A stretch of DNA of 64,000 nucleotides from Mantamonas sphyraenae (lineage: Eukaryota; CRuMs; Mantamonadidae): NCBI GenBank assembly GCA_026936335.1, contig JAPMXV010000076.1, forward strand, positions 109,531-173,530, given 5' to 3'. A program made the position numbers and the translations under genes. Shown here piece after piece: positions 1-10,992 of this stretch. The number at the start of each line of letters is the position of its first letter. Within the stretch, counting starts at the first letter, position 1. The notes under the pieces were generated by a model, which was not told the origin of the DNA, did no database searches, and worked only from the letters and a program-made list of their open reading frames with translations.

Positions 1-1948
1 GTCAACGTGATCACAAGCTGACCATGTGCGTCGCAAATCAACGTCACTTCGTCTCCCGGATTCAGCGGCTCCACGTCGCGCACCATCCTGCCACTCTGCC
101 AAAGTTCCCCCCGTGTGTTCACGCCTATGCCTGCCTTCCCCCCAGAGAATTCGTCTGTCGGATGTGTTAGTGCGTGCCAAACAAACCTCCACTGTCTCTT
201 CCGAACAACTCACACAAAGGGGTTCCTTGGGATGGAAAGCTGCCACGGACGACGCCGATCGTGTTTGCGATCTCAAAGTGTTCACACTTGAACTTGCACG
301 TCATCCCGACTCGCAGCGGTTGTTTTGCGACCCACAGCAAAGGTGTCTCTGACTGCGATGTAACTTTTGCGCCGTCATTGCGAAATTCCCCAAGGTGGTG
401 AGGGACTCGCAATAAATCAACTTGCATCCCTGCGCTCAAGGATGCACGCCACTGGTTGAATACAGGTTGCTGGCCGTCTTGGATCAGTGTGCGATCCTCC
501 AAGGCGTTCATGAGCGTCTCCATCCGCACGTATCTCGTGTCCCAGCGACCTTTCACCTTGAAGGATCGCAGCACATCCCCCGAAAGCAGCCCAAAGCGAA
601 CACATTCGAGCACTCGCCTTCTAACGTCATCACATTGACACGAGTTGTAGCCTTGGGCCATGGCCAACGCCTCATCCTCCGACTCAACATTCAGGATATC
701 CGAGCCGAGAATGACTTGAACGACGCTGCATGGCCAATCTGTGGGGATCTGATTGTCCAACAGGTATGCATGAGCAGCCACGTTCGTACACAGTGTCACG
801 AGCAGGTCGTCATCCAAGTGGTCATTCTGTTGCACCTCGAGGGCGAAACAAAGCATGTCCACATGGAAGGTGTGATCCAAACTGGACATGAGAGCTTCAA
901 TGAAACGAAAATGGAGCTCCGTGCATCGAGAGACCACACTTGGGTGAGAGACATACCCCATCAGAACATGAGCAAGGACGGACTTCGCTCTGTTAGTGTG
1001 TGGGCAGTTGATTCTCATCTTCCTGAACAAGTCGAATGTGTCCATCCACTTCGAGCCGGGGAAAAGCACTTCGACAACCAGCGCACAGAACACATCCGGG
1101 GTCATGAAGCTCAAATCGAACCATGCTTCGTGCACACTCTCGAACATGTTCTCCTTCTGCGCAAGTTGGCGTACGGCATAGTGGTAGATGTTCTCTCCAG
1201 CATCTTGACAATAGCTCGCCACGCGACACATCTCCATGAGATCCTCGACAGAGTGCTCTGCATCCAACCAAATCATCACGTGTTTGGTCAACGCCGGCAT
1301 CCGCCAGTACTGAGCGACAAAGAGGAGAGAAAAGCAAAGGCCCGGATTGTGCACGGGCAGAGGGTGTCCGTAGCACCAAGCCACTGCCTGTCTCATGGCA
1401 CGCATCACAGCCACACTGGTGCTTTCCGCCGACACCACAATCTTTGGCTCGCCTTCCACGTCCAAACAGTCCCTCCAGAACCCGCTGTGCAGACACAGGA
1501 ATAGAGAATGGGCGTCCACGTGTGTGTCCTCGTTTCCATGCGTCGAAGCGTCTGTGTGCGTGAGGGTGTCAGCGCCCGAGTTTTCGTTGTGTGTGGATTC
1601 CATTTCACGCACGCTTTTTTGGTACTCACCGGCGTTGCTGAGTCCCTCAAAGACGATGGTCAGGTCGGTGCGGAACCCCTGCAGAAACAGGTCGTTGTGT
1701 AAATGCGCCAGAGCAGGGCGGTGCGGCAACTGGCCCTGGCTGTTCGTGCTCTGCGGAGTTGCCGGCCCGTACGCCTTGTCGTCCCGATCTATGGACAGGT
1801 ACGCATCCGGTGTCTCGTCCAGCAACTGAGGAATGTCGTTGCGGTTGTCGGCCACGAAGCGCATGAATGTCATACTCCCCCCGGGTGCTTTTCGGTGTGT
1901 GTGGCCCAGGGCACCGTGTTGGCGCTGAGTGGTTTCTATCGCATACAT
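1..1948 (-). CDS. BTB/POZ-domain protein, 3' end beyond left edge
   Basis: The predicted protein starts at ATG 1948 (alternatives at 1873 and 1864). Residues about 85-200 look like a BTB/POZ fold: TDLTIVFEG, then a histidine-led HSLFLCLHSGFWRDCL helix pair, then ALTKHVMIWLDAE. In the family, BTB domains dimerise and often recruit cullin-3. A clear in-frame intron lies at 1552-1629 (78 nt; donor GTGAGT, CTGAC, acceptor ACACAG, phase 1 on both sides) and removes an odd Thr/His-rich insert from the BTB domain. Unspliced, the frame stops at 167. A second intron (about 88-215, GTGTGA...GGCAG) would instead join to MVRDVEPLNPGDEVTL, which stays open to base 1, so the gene probably continues past the window. 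That last splice is inference. The C-terminal part (about 350 residues) is unrecognised; no Kelch or MATH repeats are visible. Confidence 0.7.
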
Positions 1949-2621
1949 TTTGTCTCTCACACATCCGAAGGAAATGGGCCAACCAAGACTGTGCTTCACC
2001 GAAATCCAGGTGAAGTTCTAACCAGAAACACACTGGCGCAATTTCACTCGGTGGCGCCAGATCCCGTGGCCTGCGTTCTCTCCCCTGCCGAGGGTCACAC
2101 AGGCCTGTAGAAAGCACATGCGCCCCAATCATCCGTGTATACGACCTGTGGAATGTGCCACGTCACCCTCCACATGTCAACAGAGGCCCCACGCGTGAAC
2201 ACGGGCCGGGGAAACCCCCATGGGCCGTGACGTGTGTGGATTCTGACCACCCGTTCCCAGCCGCTGCACCGCGCCACAGACCTCACCACGCCGCCACACT
2301 CTGCATCCGGCCCCGTGTCACAGAGTGGCACCCGTTGCCTGCGTCTCAATTTTGGGTGAAATTTTGGCCAATCCTTTTTGCCATGGGCGATGTCGGCACT
2401 TTTTCCACTCCAAAATGCAACCCCACCTGAAACTTGGTCCATGCGTGGGTTGGCCTTGGAAACCTCGACTTGTTCCTCAGCAGGATCACATGCGCTGTGT
2501 ATGCCGAAAACGGGGAGGTTGTTTGCGTTGTGTTTTTTCCAAGTTGGCCAGCACGGCGCATAGTGCCCAAACGAACAACGTGAATGCAGGAAGCAATGCA
2601 TCCCTTCCAATGGTGACAGAA
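1949..2621. other. intergenic, no gene seen
   Basis: Short overlapping frames occur on both strands, but none has an ATG with convincing protein composition or a splice partner. It separates the 5' end of the BTB gene from the 3' end of gene A; both are transcribed leftward. Confidence 0.5.
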
Positions 2622-4711
2622 TCACCCACTGCCTGTCCTGCCCGAGTCTGGATTGCGTGTGTGTCCATCCGTTCGCGTTGCATCATCATTTCCAATCAAA
2701 ACCACGGAGCCGGTGGCCATGCGCAGCCCATGATGCGAGACACCCAATCTCGGGATGATCCACTCATCCTCTCCTCCCCTCTCCCTCTCCCCCTCCGCAA
2801 TCCTCTCCATGTCTTCAATCTCCTCCCCGTCGACTCTTGCTGACACCAGGGCCACCATCCCCTCCTTTACCAAGTGCACCGCCGGCGTGATGCACTCCAT
2901 GACCAATCTCCTCCTTGCAGCTTCCCAGGTGGCCATTGCGCTGCAGTTCATTATCCAAAGACATCACGCACTCGCTCTGGTTCAGCAACCACCAGGCATG
3001 CTCTGCTCTCATTCTGTGTGAATGATCCATGGTCCCTTGACACCAGCTTCTGGTGAGCATCCATCCTGGAAAGGGTCCCACATGTTCTCCAACCACGCCA
3101 AATGCTCCCCCCACGCGAGCCACGTCCACACCAAGGCAGGCGTCCACATCTCCAGCTGGGTTGGTAAACCTGACGACGACACAGGCGTTGTCAGCGTCTG
3201 CAACCATGCCTCTGTGGCGTCTCGCGTGGGGACACGACCATCGGGAAACATCTGCGTGGTGGCAAGATCGCCTCCACGATGATCATCTCTTCTGCAGACA
3301 CAACGCAGAAGCGAGGCCAACAGCACGCGTGGTTTGAGATACGACAGCACAAAGAACAGTGCAGCGTCTTTCTCCTTCATGGGATCCACCACCGTCGCGG
3401 CAGCAAACGGGTGCACCGCCTGCTGCTTGCGTTTGTTCGGTTGCTGTTGCTGCTGCTGCGTGCGTGTCCACCACGGTTGCGCGAGGCCCACCACCAGTCG
3501 ATCCAAGTTGGCAAAGGCTTGGATTCCTGCAGTGGCAGCAAAGTAGGATTCCAGTCGGTGTGTGAGCAGGACATCGCCACCGGTTGTGTCACACCACGCG
3601 GAGAACCCGATTCCCAGTGGCGTCGGGTGCAGCCATTGACACAAACCAGCCATGGATCCCCAGCGCAATGGTCGTGGGTGACTCCATGCAGCAACACCAA
3701 TGCTCAACCACGCACCAAAGTCATCCTTGTCCTCATCGTCCACGTTGTCACCGTCACCATCACCACCACCACCACCACCCTCAACTCCTTCTTCCTCCAT
3801 CTCATTGTCCATGACGGCTGCAACCAGCACGCCCAAACACAGAGCCTCCAAGTGGGCTTTGGTCTGCGGACGAGCACTTTCGTCTCGCGGCACAATCAAA
3901 CGAATCAGCTGCAGCGCAACCATCTCACGCACCGGCCGTTCCGATTCAATGCACACCAAGTCGTTGTCGTGCACATGAGGAAGCAGCCCGCGGAGCCGAG
4001 TGCATACACGGGGCATAGCGTTGTGATGCAGACGCAATCCTTGCTGGAGGAAAGAGTCCACCATCGCTGTGATGCCCTCTCCCGTCTGTTGCACAAACGA
4101 CTCGCACATGAGCACGTCCAATGGACACACACACAGGTTGCCGCGGGGCACATGTTCGCCCCTGATGTTGCGCATGGTCACACGGACGACAAACGGCTGA
4201 TTGTTCGCAATCACGCCGTTCAACGCCTGCAGCAAGCTGCTACGCCTCAGCAACTCCTCCTCCTCCTCATCTCCATCTTCAGTTGCATCGTCATCACCAT
4301 CACCATAACCACCACCGGCCGTGTTCCTGCCGCCGGGTTGGTTGCGCATTGTGATGATGCCCGTGCGTGCCTGCCGAATCCCACGCGTGAGCTCGTCACG
4401 CACTTGGGTCAAAGGCAGCCGGCCCAACGAGCGCAACGTCATCAGTTCCACGGCCAGGACGTACTGTTGCTCGTCCGTGATGATCTCCCGAATGGTGTTG
4501 CCCCCATCGCTGGGACGCAGGGGCCCATTGGTGCGTTTGTCCATGGCACCCAAGAACGGGTGCAGCTGCGGTTGCCCATGCGGTGGCAGCTGTGGCCACT
4601 CGTGTGCACACTCCGCGCTCAGCTGCTTCTCGACCACGAGTCGTACCACAGTCGCACCGTCGTAATCGTCACGCACGTAGTTGTCACGCTCTGTGTGCGG
4701 GAAGTTGCCAT

Positions 4712-4759
<48 letters not shown>

Positions 4760-5180
4760 AGAGGGAGAGCGGTGGTGGGTGGCGTGTGTGTTGTGTGTGT
4801 GGAGTGTGGGGTGTGCCACCCTTTTCCTCACCTTCCCGAACGACGACGACAGTGTCATTGGTGACGTGACTCTCCTCCTCTTCTGTGCCCTTTGCCATCG
4901 TCTGTTCCACACAGAGGCGCTTCGACGCCCTTCCATGCACCACTGCCACTCGGTGGTCCGCACGATCATTCCAATCCTCCTCCTCCTCCTCCTCCTCCAA
5001 TTCCACAAACACATCGAATTCACGTCTGCGACGTCGTTGACGTGGACGCTTGATCAGTCCCAGTTTCTTCATCATAGTTTCTCGGCGTGGGCTTGCATGA
5101 GACACACGCGAGTTGCCTCTGCTGCTGCGGCGCATCATCATTTCTTCTGTGCCCACCCCCACCCCCTGTTCCTGCTCCAT
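2622..5180 (-). CDS. Family member A: large acidic protein, 3' end frameshifted
   Basis: Unrecognised protein related to genes B and C of this window: all share an LGR[LV]P helix (here LGRLPLTQVRDEL) and a Y[LV][RK]PR segment (here SYLKPRVLLASLL). Start chosen at ATG 5180, after an intron-like CCCTACAG; further 5' exons are possible. Proposed introns are 4691-4831 (141 nt, GTGAGG to CACACAG, holding a CT/CA-rich tract) and 3014-3081 (68 nt, GTGGGA to CACACAG); both keep the frame. The N-terminus has a basic run (KRPRQRRRRR) and Glu runs; the middle has Gly, Asp and Gln runs. Exon 3 reads on as MRAEHAWWLLNQ but changes frame near 2937 (an extra G in GG): literal reading stops at 2815 (718 aa), while the better-looking frame (ATWEAARRRLVMECI) runs to 2622 and aligns with the end of gene B. 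Either a recent lesion or an assembly error. Confidence 0.65.
4711..4755. repeat. (GT)n(GA)n simple repeat in intron of gene A
   Basis: A run of GT followed by a run of GA on the + strand. In the direction of gene A it is a CT/CA-rich pyrimidine tract just before the proposed 3' splice site at 4691, where a polypyrimidine tract would be expected. Confidence 0.85.
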
Positions 5181-8104
5181 CGACTCTGTAGGGGTAATCA
5201 ACGACCACTGACGGGTGCCCAACACCATGGCAATGCATTGCATGTGGTTTGTGTGAGTGTGCATACCAGCGTAGAGCGCACACCCACAACGGCTCTTTTT
5301 GCAGCGCAGTGGCGTGTACACACGCAACCACAGATGGACTCACCTCTTGCACATCGTACGGTGGTGCTTCCGGCCCATACCCCTGTGTGTGTGTCCTGGT
5401 TGTCATGACAAGGTGAAAAACCAAGCGAGGAGTGGGGATGGTGTGGGACACTGTGCGCATCGTCGTCCACCCTCCCACCGTTGTTCCCTATTTGGTCGTT
5501 TGCCAAAACGGAATTCCCTCCTTGCCCTCCGTCTGGGGTTTGGTTGGGCACTGTATGGTGTGTCCGAACGACAACGACGCAGAACACCACTCACACACAC
5601 ACCACACACACACAAACGAATGTGGCACACATGCACCGGCGCCCATGCGCAAGCGGATGGGTGAAAGATGATGCCGCTGTGTGGAGGGTCCCTCAATGTG
5701 AGGGTGGGTGGTGCACAGGCACAGGCGCCCCAGGCGGAAAACGCCATCATCACACACACCCCCACACCACGCAACATACGCGTCTCCTACTCCTTCCCAA
5801 ACGAGCCTGGACATTGGATGCCATCATCGAAAGAGGAGGGGTTCCTACACGACGGCAGCGAGTGTCGTCCACGCCCCCTCCCGTGGTCCCAAAGGCCAGG
5901 CTGGGTGTGTTGGAGGAGGATGCCAAATCGCACGGCGGCAAAAGAGAGAGGAGTTTCTCCAACATGACGGCAGCAAGGCGTCGTCCACGCTAACCCAGTG
6001 GTGTCCTATGCGGCGTATGCGTTGAGTGGCACATGCGCAGAGAGGAAAGGCGACGGGAATGCAAAGCTTTTTGGTTGTTGTGGTTTGGCTGGTTTGACCA
6101 GCGTGTGGTGGGATGGACTCATCGCTCCCGTCCTCCCCAATCAACAAGAGTCTGTGTCGCAACAGAGCACACCCACAATGCACACGGGTTGTGTGTGTGT
6201 CCATAAACTACCCCCCATGAGCCGATGCAGCCTACGCAGGCTACCAAGTACTGACGTCGTCCTGCACCACCCTACACAATGTGGCACTAGAGGGGATCTG
6301 ATGCGGACTATGGTGAGGGAGGAGTGCATGCACACTCACTGCACACACCGACAAGCCAAGTGTCTGTCGCGGAAGCAATCCACACTCACAACCAGACCAA
6401 AGCGGGCCCACTAAAAGCGGCTGGACCCTTTCTGACACTGTCTTGGGACGGCATGGGCCGGTCTGAACACACGTCGCAAGACGGCGAAAAGGACCGCAAA
6501 ATTTAGTTCAAAAGTGAATTGTGAATTTTGATTGAGCGCAAAATTCCGTTCGGGTTTCGAAAATACACATTCATGTATGAATCAAAATTTCCACCAACGC
6601 TTCCATCATGATTTCGTGACTTTATTGCCCGTTCCCAATTCACCCGTCTCCGCCACATCCGTGTCAAAACAGACCGAGATGCGTCCAAGCGGCCTCTTGC
6701 ACCCATCCCCCGTGGCCTCGGCTTGGTGCTCCTGACGCCAACTCCTCAATGCTCTTTGCACCGCCGCCCCGCCAACACACCGCTTGCCCTACCAAAAGAC
6801 CACCACCACCAGGCGTATCACCAAGTGCTATACGCACCAACGGACGAGCACACGCATCCGCTGGTGATTGCTGATGGTTGTGCACTCTGTGGGCGGTCCC
6901 AGCGGGCATTGTGCAACATCCGCGTCGTGAAGCGCGAGAGGCGATACCCAACACAGGCACGAAACAGGTGTAGATGGGCGTCCAAGCGTGGTTTCAAGTG
7001 AAACACGTCGAAACCAGTCCGTACAGGGGAGTGATGGTCAGCCCGTGAGTGTGGTGGATAGATGATGTTGGATCCCCCCCGAAACTGCCCTCCATCAACC
7101 AGCTCCATCCGTTCCAAAAGCATGCCACCAAGGCTTTCAAGTGCCCTCCACCCCCCTGCGTCGCCCACATCGTCTGGCGATGTGTCTGCGTGAGTCGGCA
7201 AGGCCCCACCGAAATCTCGCGGACGACCAGTGTACACACGAAGGAGAAACGAGACGCCAACCCGCCAAAACCCGCCCACACCTTCCCACGATGTCCAGGG
7301 ACCCTTGTATGCACCACGGACGAGCCCTTGCGTGTTTGTACGGACGTTGGACAAGCAGCCGAGGCGATCCTCCCCAGCATCCCCCGAAACACATCCAATC
7401 GTCTCCAAACGCCCCCACAACGTTAATTCCAACGTCAATCAAATTTTGGCGGGAAATGTGACCGTTGCCAGCGACATGGCGCCACCATGGCGCGGTTTTT
7501 GGAGGTGGTGTCCCCAAAACCATGTCCTCCGCTCGATGTACACGGGCGCATATGCATCACACATACCATGGACATGCGTACATGGGTACAGGACCCCGTT
7601 TGGTACGCTTCACGTGGCCCCACAACGCATCTCTGCTCGTTTCGGGGGCGACGAGATTGGTGGTGATGATCTCCCGAGCAGTGCAGGGCCCTCTCGTCAC
7701 GGCGTTGCCTTTGCAAGCGGGCCCACGTGCGTGCATCGTGCCAATGCGACACTAACCACTCCGTAGAAACCCACCATGTGCAATGTGGCGTGCCCAGCAT
7801 GGGTGGCGGGCGAGCAGTGGAACCCCGAGTTGATTTGCAGATCCAGCTGCTGCTGGCACCGCACAAGGCACGGAGAGTCTACGTGCTCACCCTAACCATG
7901 CATAATGGCTGTGTGGCACCAACCTCGAGCAGGTGCACGTGACACCAGTGCTGAATGCGACTCATGCGTGGACGTTCAGGACAACCAAAAAGTTGACTGG
8001 GGGAGGGCATCTTTCCCACTCCCCAAATCACATGCCAAAATTGAAAATGACAAGCTTCCAACATAGCACACGTGTTCACAAGCCATGAACCCAGTGGGAG
8101 GTGG
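5181..8104. other. long intergenic stretch without a supported gene
   Basis: I could not support a gene here. It holds a CA-rich patch near 5590-5620; two diverged copies of a roughly 45-base segment (about 5836-5880 and 5948-5992, both ending in GTCGTCCACGC); an AT-rich island with an inverted repeat (6480-6620); and an isolated TTTTGGCGGGAAA element at 7444-7456, like those upstream of the L genes, followed by GGCGCC. Frames on both strands are Cys/His/Thr-rich and look non-coding. The frame on the minus strand at 6818-7438 (206 aa) is the only one I considered and I do not believe it. Confidence 0.4.
6480..6620. repeat. AT-rich island with 10-bp inverted repeat
   Basis: In an otherwise GC-rich window this patch is A/T-rich. 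AATTTTGATT at 6524-6533 and its reverse complement AATCAAAATT at 6580-6589 form a perfect 10-bp inverted repeat with a 46-base loop. It could be a remnant of a small inverted-repeat element or a local hairpin. No target-site duplication was identified. Confidence 0.5.
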
Positions 8105-9053
8105 CAAATTTTGCTGGGTTGTGTCGTTTGCCTCGCCGTCTTCTTCGGACCCCTCCATCCCTGAGCTGGTCATCCACTCTGAGTTGCTGGAGATGGACCG
8201 TGGTTCACAGTGGCCAAAGTTCAGGAACATCAGGTCTTCCATGTCACCGGTGTCATGTGAGTGTGTGCTGGTCTGCGGCGTCGTCGTCGCTGTGTGAAAT
8301 CTGCCGTATGGCCTGGTGGGAGGAACACGACGATGTGGTGGTGGATGTGGTCCGTGTGATGCCGACAAATGCAGGGCTGATGCGTTTGGGGACGCCGTTG
8401 TGGTTTGTGGTGGGTTGTGCAGGCGGACGTTGCAACGGAGTTTGAGCAAAGTGCAGCTGGGCGGTTTGTCGCGGCTGAGGAGGCGGCGGAGGAGGGTAGA
8501 AGTAGTATGTATGACCCTGGTGAGCATATGGGTGGTGCTGCTGGGTGTGGGTGTTGACAGGGACTCAGATGATGGGTGGTTGTGGGTACTGGTACGGGTT
8601 TTGTACGACGGGGACGGGCCGCATGTTCGGAAACGGCTGGGCAGCCATGGGAGGGACCATGTACCCGTAGCTGTGTGGAGACGGGAGGGGGATGGACGGG
8701 GTGGGAACGGTGAGCGAAAGGCGGAATGGACGCCGTCAGGGCGGAAGCGGGGGTGAAGGGAGGCTGGAACGAGCAGGGAGGAAACTGAGCGAGGAGGTCT
8801 GGAAAAGGAAACTGGCAACGGGAAGGGCAGTGACAGGGGAGAGGGGATCGGAGAAGAGCGGAGGAGGCAGCAGAGATGGTGATGGGGAAGTGGCGATGCA
8901 GGGGAGGAGTGCAGAGAAGCGAGGGAGACATGGAGGAGGCATGGAAGCGGGAGAAGCGGGCAGTCAGAAAAACGGAGTGGAAGGCAGAACGCACGCTGGG
9001 TAGGTGTTGGGTGTGTGTTGTTGCTTCGGAATGCTTGAATAGTCGTTGTCCAT
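8105..9053 (-). pseudogene. 5' fragment of gene D (broken duplicate)
   Basis: This is a diverged copy of the first part of the telomere-proximal gene D (60015-63596). Exon 1 (8995-9053, ATG 9053, MDNDYSSIPKQQH) has the same 59-nt length and GTGCGT donor as in D; exon 2 starts at 8670 after CACACAG. Soon after MVPPMAAQPFP, a TGA replaces the Trp codon that follows PPII in D, and at least one frameshift follows before DTGDMEDLMFLNFGHCEP. Similarity stops near 8105, where D continues into its acidic region and four modules. It therefore lacks every module of the full protein and is almost certainly non-functional. The duplicated block, including upstream flank, is about 8105-9095 against about 62665-63650, in the same orientation. 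Confidence 0.85.
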
Positions 9054-9150
9054 GGTGGTGGTACCGGAGTGGATGTGGATTGTGTTGGACTGGACTGGAG
9101 GGTGTTGGCAATCGAGTGGACAGAGCTGCGTCCCTGTGCCCACAGTGACC

Positions 9151-9810
9151 ATGTTTCTTTTTCTCCTTGACGCCGACCCCCACAAGATCGGAAGTCTGCT
9201 CGAACCCACGCACGTGACCAGTATGATCCTGGAGGCGACCCAAATGTTGGTGAACAGCCACCACGTGCTGTGTTCGAGGTGCAGTCTCCGCCACTCTGGA
9301 CAGGTTCTGCCAACAGTGAACCGCCTGCACCAGCCCTGGACGATCTGGGTCAGGAGCAGTGTCGAAAACTACGAATACACCGTCACTCTGGCACTTGCGC
9401 TGGTGGAACACCAGGGTGGACACGCGTATCAAGGCCTGCTGGAAACGCTGCGGCAAAACCGGCCCCCGTTTCAACGCAAACGCAGCGTCAGCAAGTTCAC
9501 GTTCTACACAAAGCATGACGAGGTTCGCTACGTCAATGGTCGTGCTATTGCAGTGCACCGCTCCCACCAGGTCTTGCGCAGACGCCTGAGTGGTGCCACG
9601 CCCCTGCCGCTGCTCCCTGTCCCGTTGCCACGTGAGTCGGATCCGTTGGCCAAGATGCACAGCGTGAAGCCAGCTGTTGACATCATGAATGAGTACTACG
9701 ATAAGCACAAGAGAGCACCAAGCGAAAACGAGGCGAACCCAAATCCTTTCAATCGCGCAAACGCCAGCGCGTTAGCTAACACGCTCCAGCATGATTCGCC
9801 TCAAGGTTGA
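9151..9810 (+). CDS. 219-aa protein of phage/large-virus type (HVxxMILExxQML family)
   Basis: ATG 9151 opens a 219-aa single-exon frame. The N-terminus MFLFLLDADPHKIGSLL, the helix HVTSMILEATQMLVNSHHVL and the later PWTIWVRSSVENYEYTV match the pattern I know from small phage and large-DNA-virus proteins (LDxDPxxxA...HVxKMILExxQMLxxAH...PxxxWVRxSxxNYxW), sometimes labelled pyrimidine-dimer glycosylase-like. That label is weakly founded and I do not assert the activity. The C-terminal third (after HSVKPAVDIMNEYYDKHKR) is polar and unrecognised. There is no intron in a region where most genes have them, which fits acquisition by transfer. It is divergent from the broken D copy and overlaps the 3' end of the next gene by 39 nt. 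Confidence 0.55.
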   Translation: MFLFLLDADPHKIGSLLEPTHVTSMILEATQMLVNSHHVLCSRCSLRHSGQVLPTVNRLHQPWTIWVRSSVENYEYTVTLALALVEHQGGHAYQGLLETLRQNRPPFQRKRSVSKFTFYTKHDEVRYVNGRAIAVHRSHQVLRRRLSGATPLPLLPVPLPRESDPLAKMHSVKPAVDIMNEYYDKHKRAPSENEANPNPFNRANASALANTLQHDSPQG

Positions 9811-10992
9811 GATTGAACTTGTGTACCAATCCCTCCACCTGGTAACGTCCCCACTCGTGTCCTGCGCCAGTTCTGCGACGCGCTCTATTTTGGAGCGGAT
9901 CTCCCGGTCCCAGCGGGCGCCGCTGCGGCTCAAATCCACCACTTTCTCCTTACCCCACCCCAAACCATTGAACAGAGCGTACAGATCTTCCTCGGAGCGG
10001 TGACTCTTCCTCCACGCAGCCACGGCCGACTGCTCCCCGTCCCCAACCGCCTGCTTCGTTCCCAGTCGCAGTGCAGCGAGCTCTCTGCGACCCAAATTGA
10101 ACCTCTTCCACCTCTCCTCCAAATCCTCTGGTGGTTTACCCAGGTGGGTGTCCACCACGGTGTCCACAAGCTCGGCAAAATGCTTGAACTCTGCCCGTTG
10201 CCTGTCTTCCTCGGTCACCCTTTGTCGTTTCAACGCCTGCACCGCTTTGCTATTCATGGCCTCCGGTTCTTGTTGTTCCACTCCGTGTGCACTGTTGATA
10301 TTGGACCCGTTGTCCGCCACGTCATCCCACACACGCTTCCGTGCGTGCCTGACTCGCTGTGCTTGCTTCACGTCGGGGGCAAAGGTCACCGATTCGCAGG
10401 CAAACAGTCGCTCCACCGCCGCAGCGATGCCCATGCCATCATCCCTGATGTACTCTTCGTAGGTTGCAATCACGTGATCCTTCATGACGAGCATGCTATC
10501 CCGGGCAGTGCGGGCCAGCGCTGGTACATCCCGTTTCTCCCCGAAGAACATGGAGTATGCAGTCCCTACGGAGTACTTGAACGACTGGACGAGCAGCCCC
10601 CACCAGGGAGGACTGCTATCGGCGTTCATCTTGTTGATGTGGTCGATTGCACTCTCTGCAAACGCCTCTGCTTTTTCTGAAGCACAGCCCAGCGAATCCT
10701 TGAACCCCTCGCAAAGATCTCTTTGCCCCAGCGCCCACGCTGTGGTGGTAACATTGTCTGGACGGTTGCCATATCCAGTGAGAAACACGCCACGGAGCCC
10801 AAGGTAGTACCGCTGAGCCTCAGAGTATCCACAGCGCTGGCGGTAGACGGCAGCAAAGGGGCACGCATCTGGGACGGTGGAGGAGGCCAACGGAGGGGGG
10901 TCCTGCGGCTCGACGTCCTCATCCAGACGCGGGTCGATGTCATTGGGGGAGGTGGTGGTTGTTGTGTTGGGTGTGGAGGGGTCTTCGTCCAT
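9772..10992 (-). CDS. unrecognised 406-aa protein with KRQRV motif
   Basis: ATG 10992 (MDEDPSTPNTTTT) gives 406 aa in one exon; the frame stays open upstream but without another convincing ATG. The first 50 residues are acidic and Thr/Pro-rich. A globular part follows (YRQRCGYSEAQRYYLGLRG; SPPWWGLLVQSFKYSVGTA), then a charged helical stretch (VKQAQRVRHARKRVWDD), ALKRQRVTEEDRQRAE, and a C-terminus rich in charged helices. No family recognised. KRQRV also occurs in genes C and L1-L4, L8 and L9 and may be a nuclear localisation signal. Convergent with the phage-like gene at 9151-9810 (39-nt overlap). Just upstream (10999-11157) lie short telomere-like fragments. Confidence 0.65.
   Translation of the reverse strand: MDEDPSTPNTTTTTSPNDIDPRLDEDVEPQDPPPLASSTVPDACPFAAVYRQRCGYSEAQRYYLGLRGVFLTGYGNRPDNVTTTAWALGQRDLCEGFKDSLGCASEKAEAFAESAIDHINKMNADSSPPWWGLLVQSFKYSVGTAYSMFFGEKRDVPALARTARDSMLVMKDHVIATYEEYIRDDGMGIAAAVERLFACESVTFAPDVKQAQRVRHARKRVWDDVADNGSNINSAHGVEQQEPEAMNSKAVQALKRQRVTEEDRQRAEFKHFAELVDTVVDTHLGKPPEDLEERWKRFNLGRRELAALRLGTKQAVGDGEQSAVAAWRKSHRSEEDLYALFNGLGWGKEKVVDLSRSGARWDREIRSKIERVAELAQDTSGDVTRWRDWYTSSISTLRRIMLERVS

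Noticed and set aside
8230-9708. 492-codon minus-strand frame
   Set aside because: It crosses the broken D copy in a wrong frame and runs opposite the better-supported phage-like gene.
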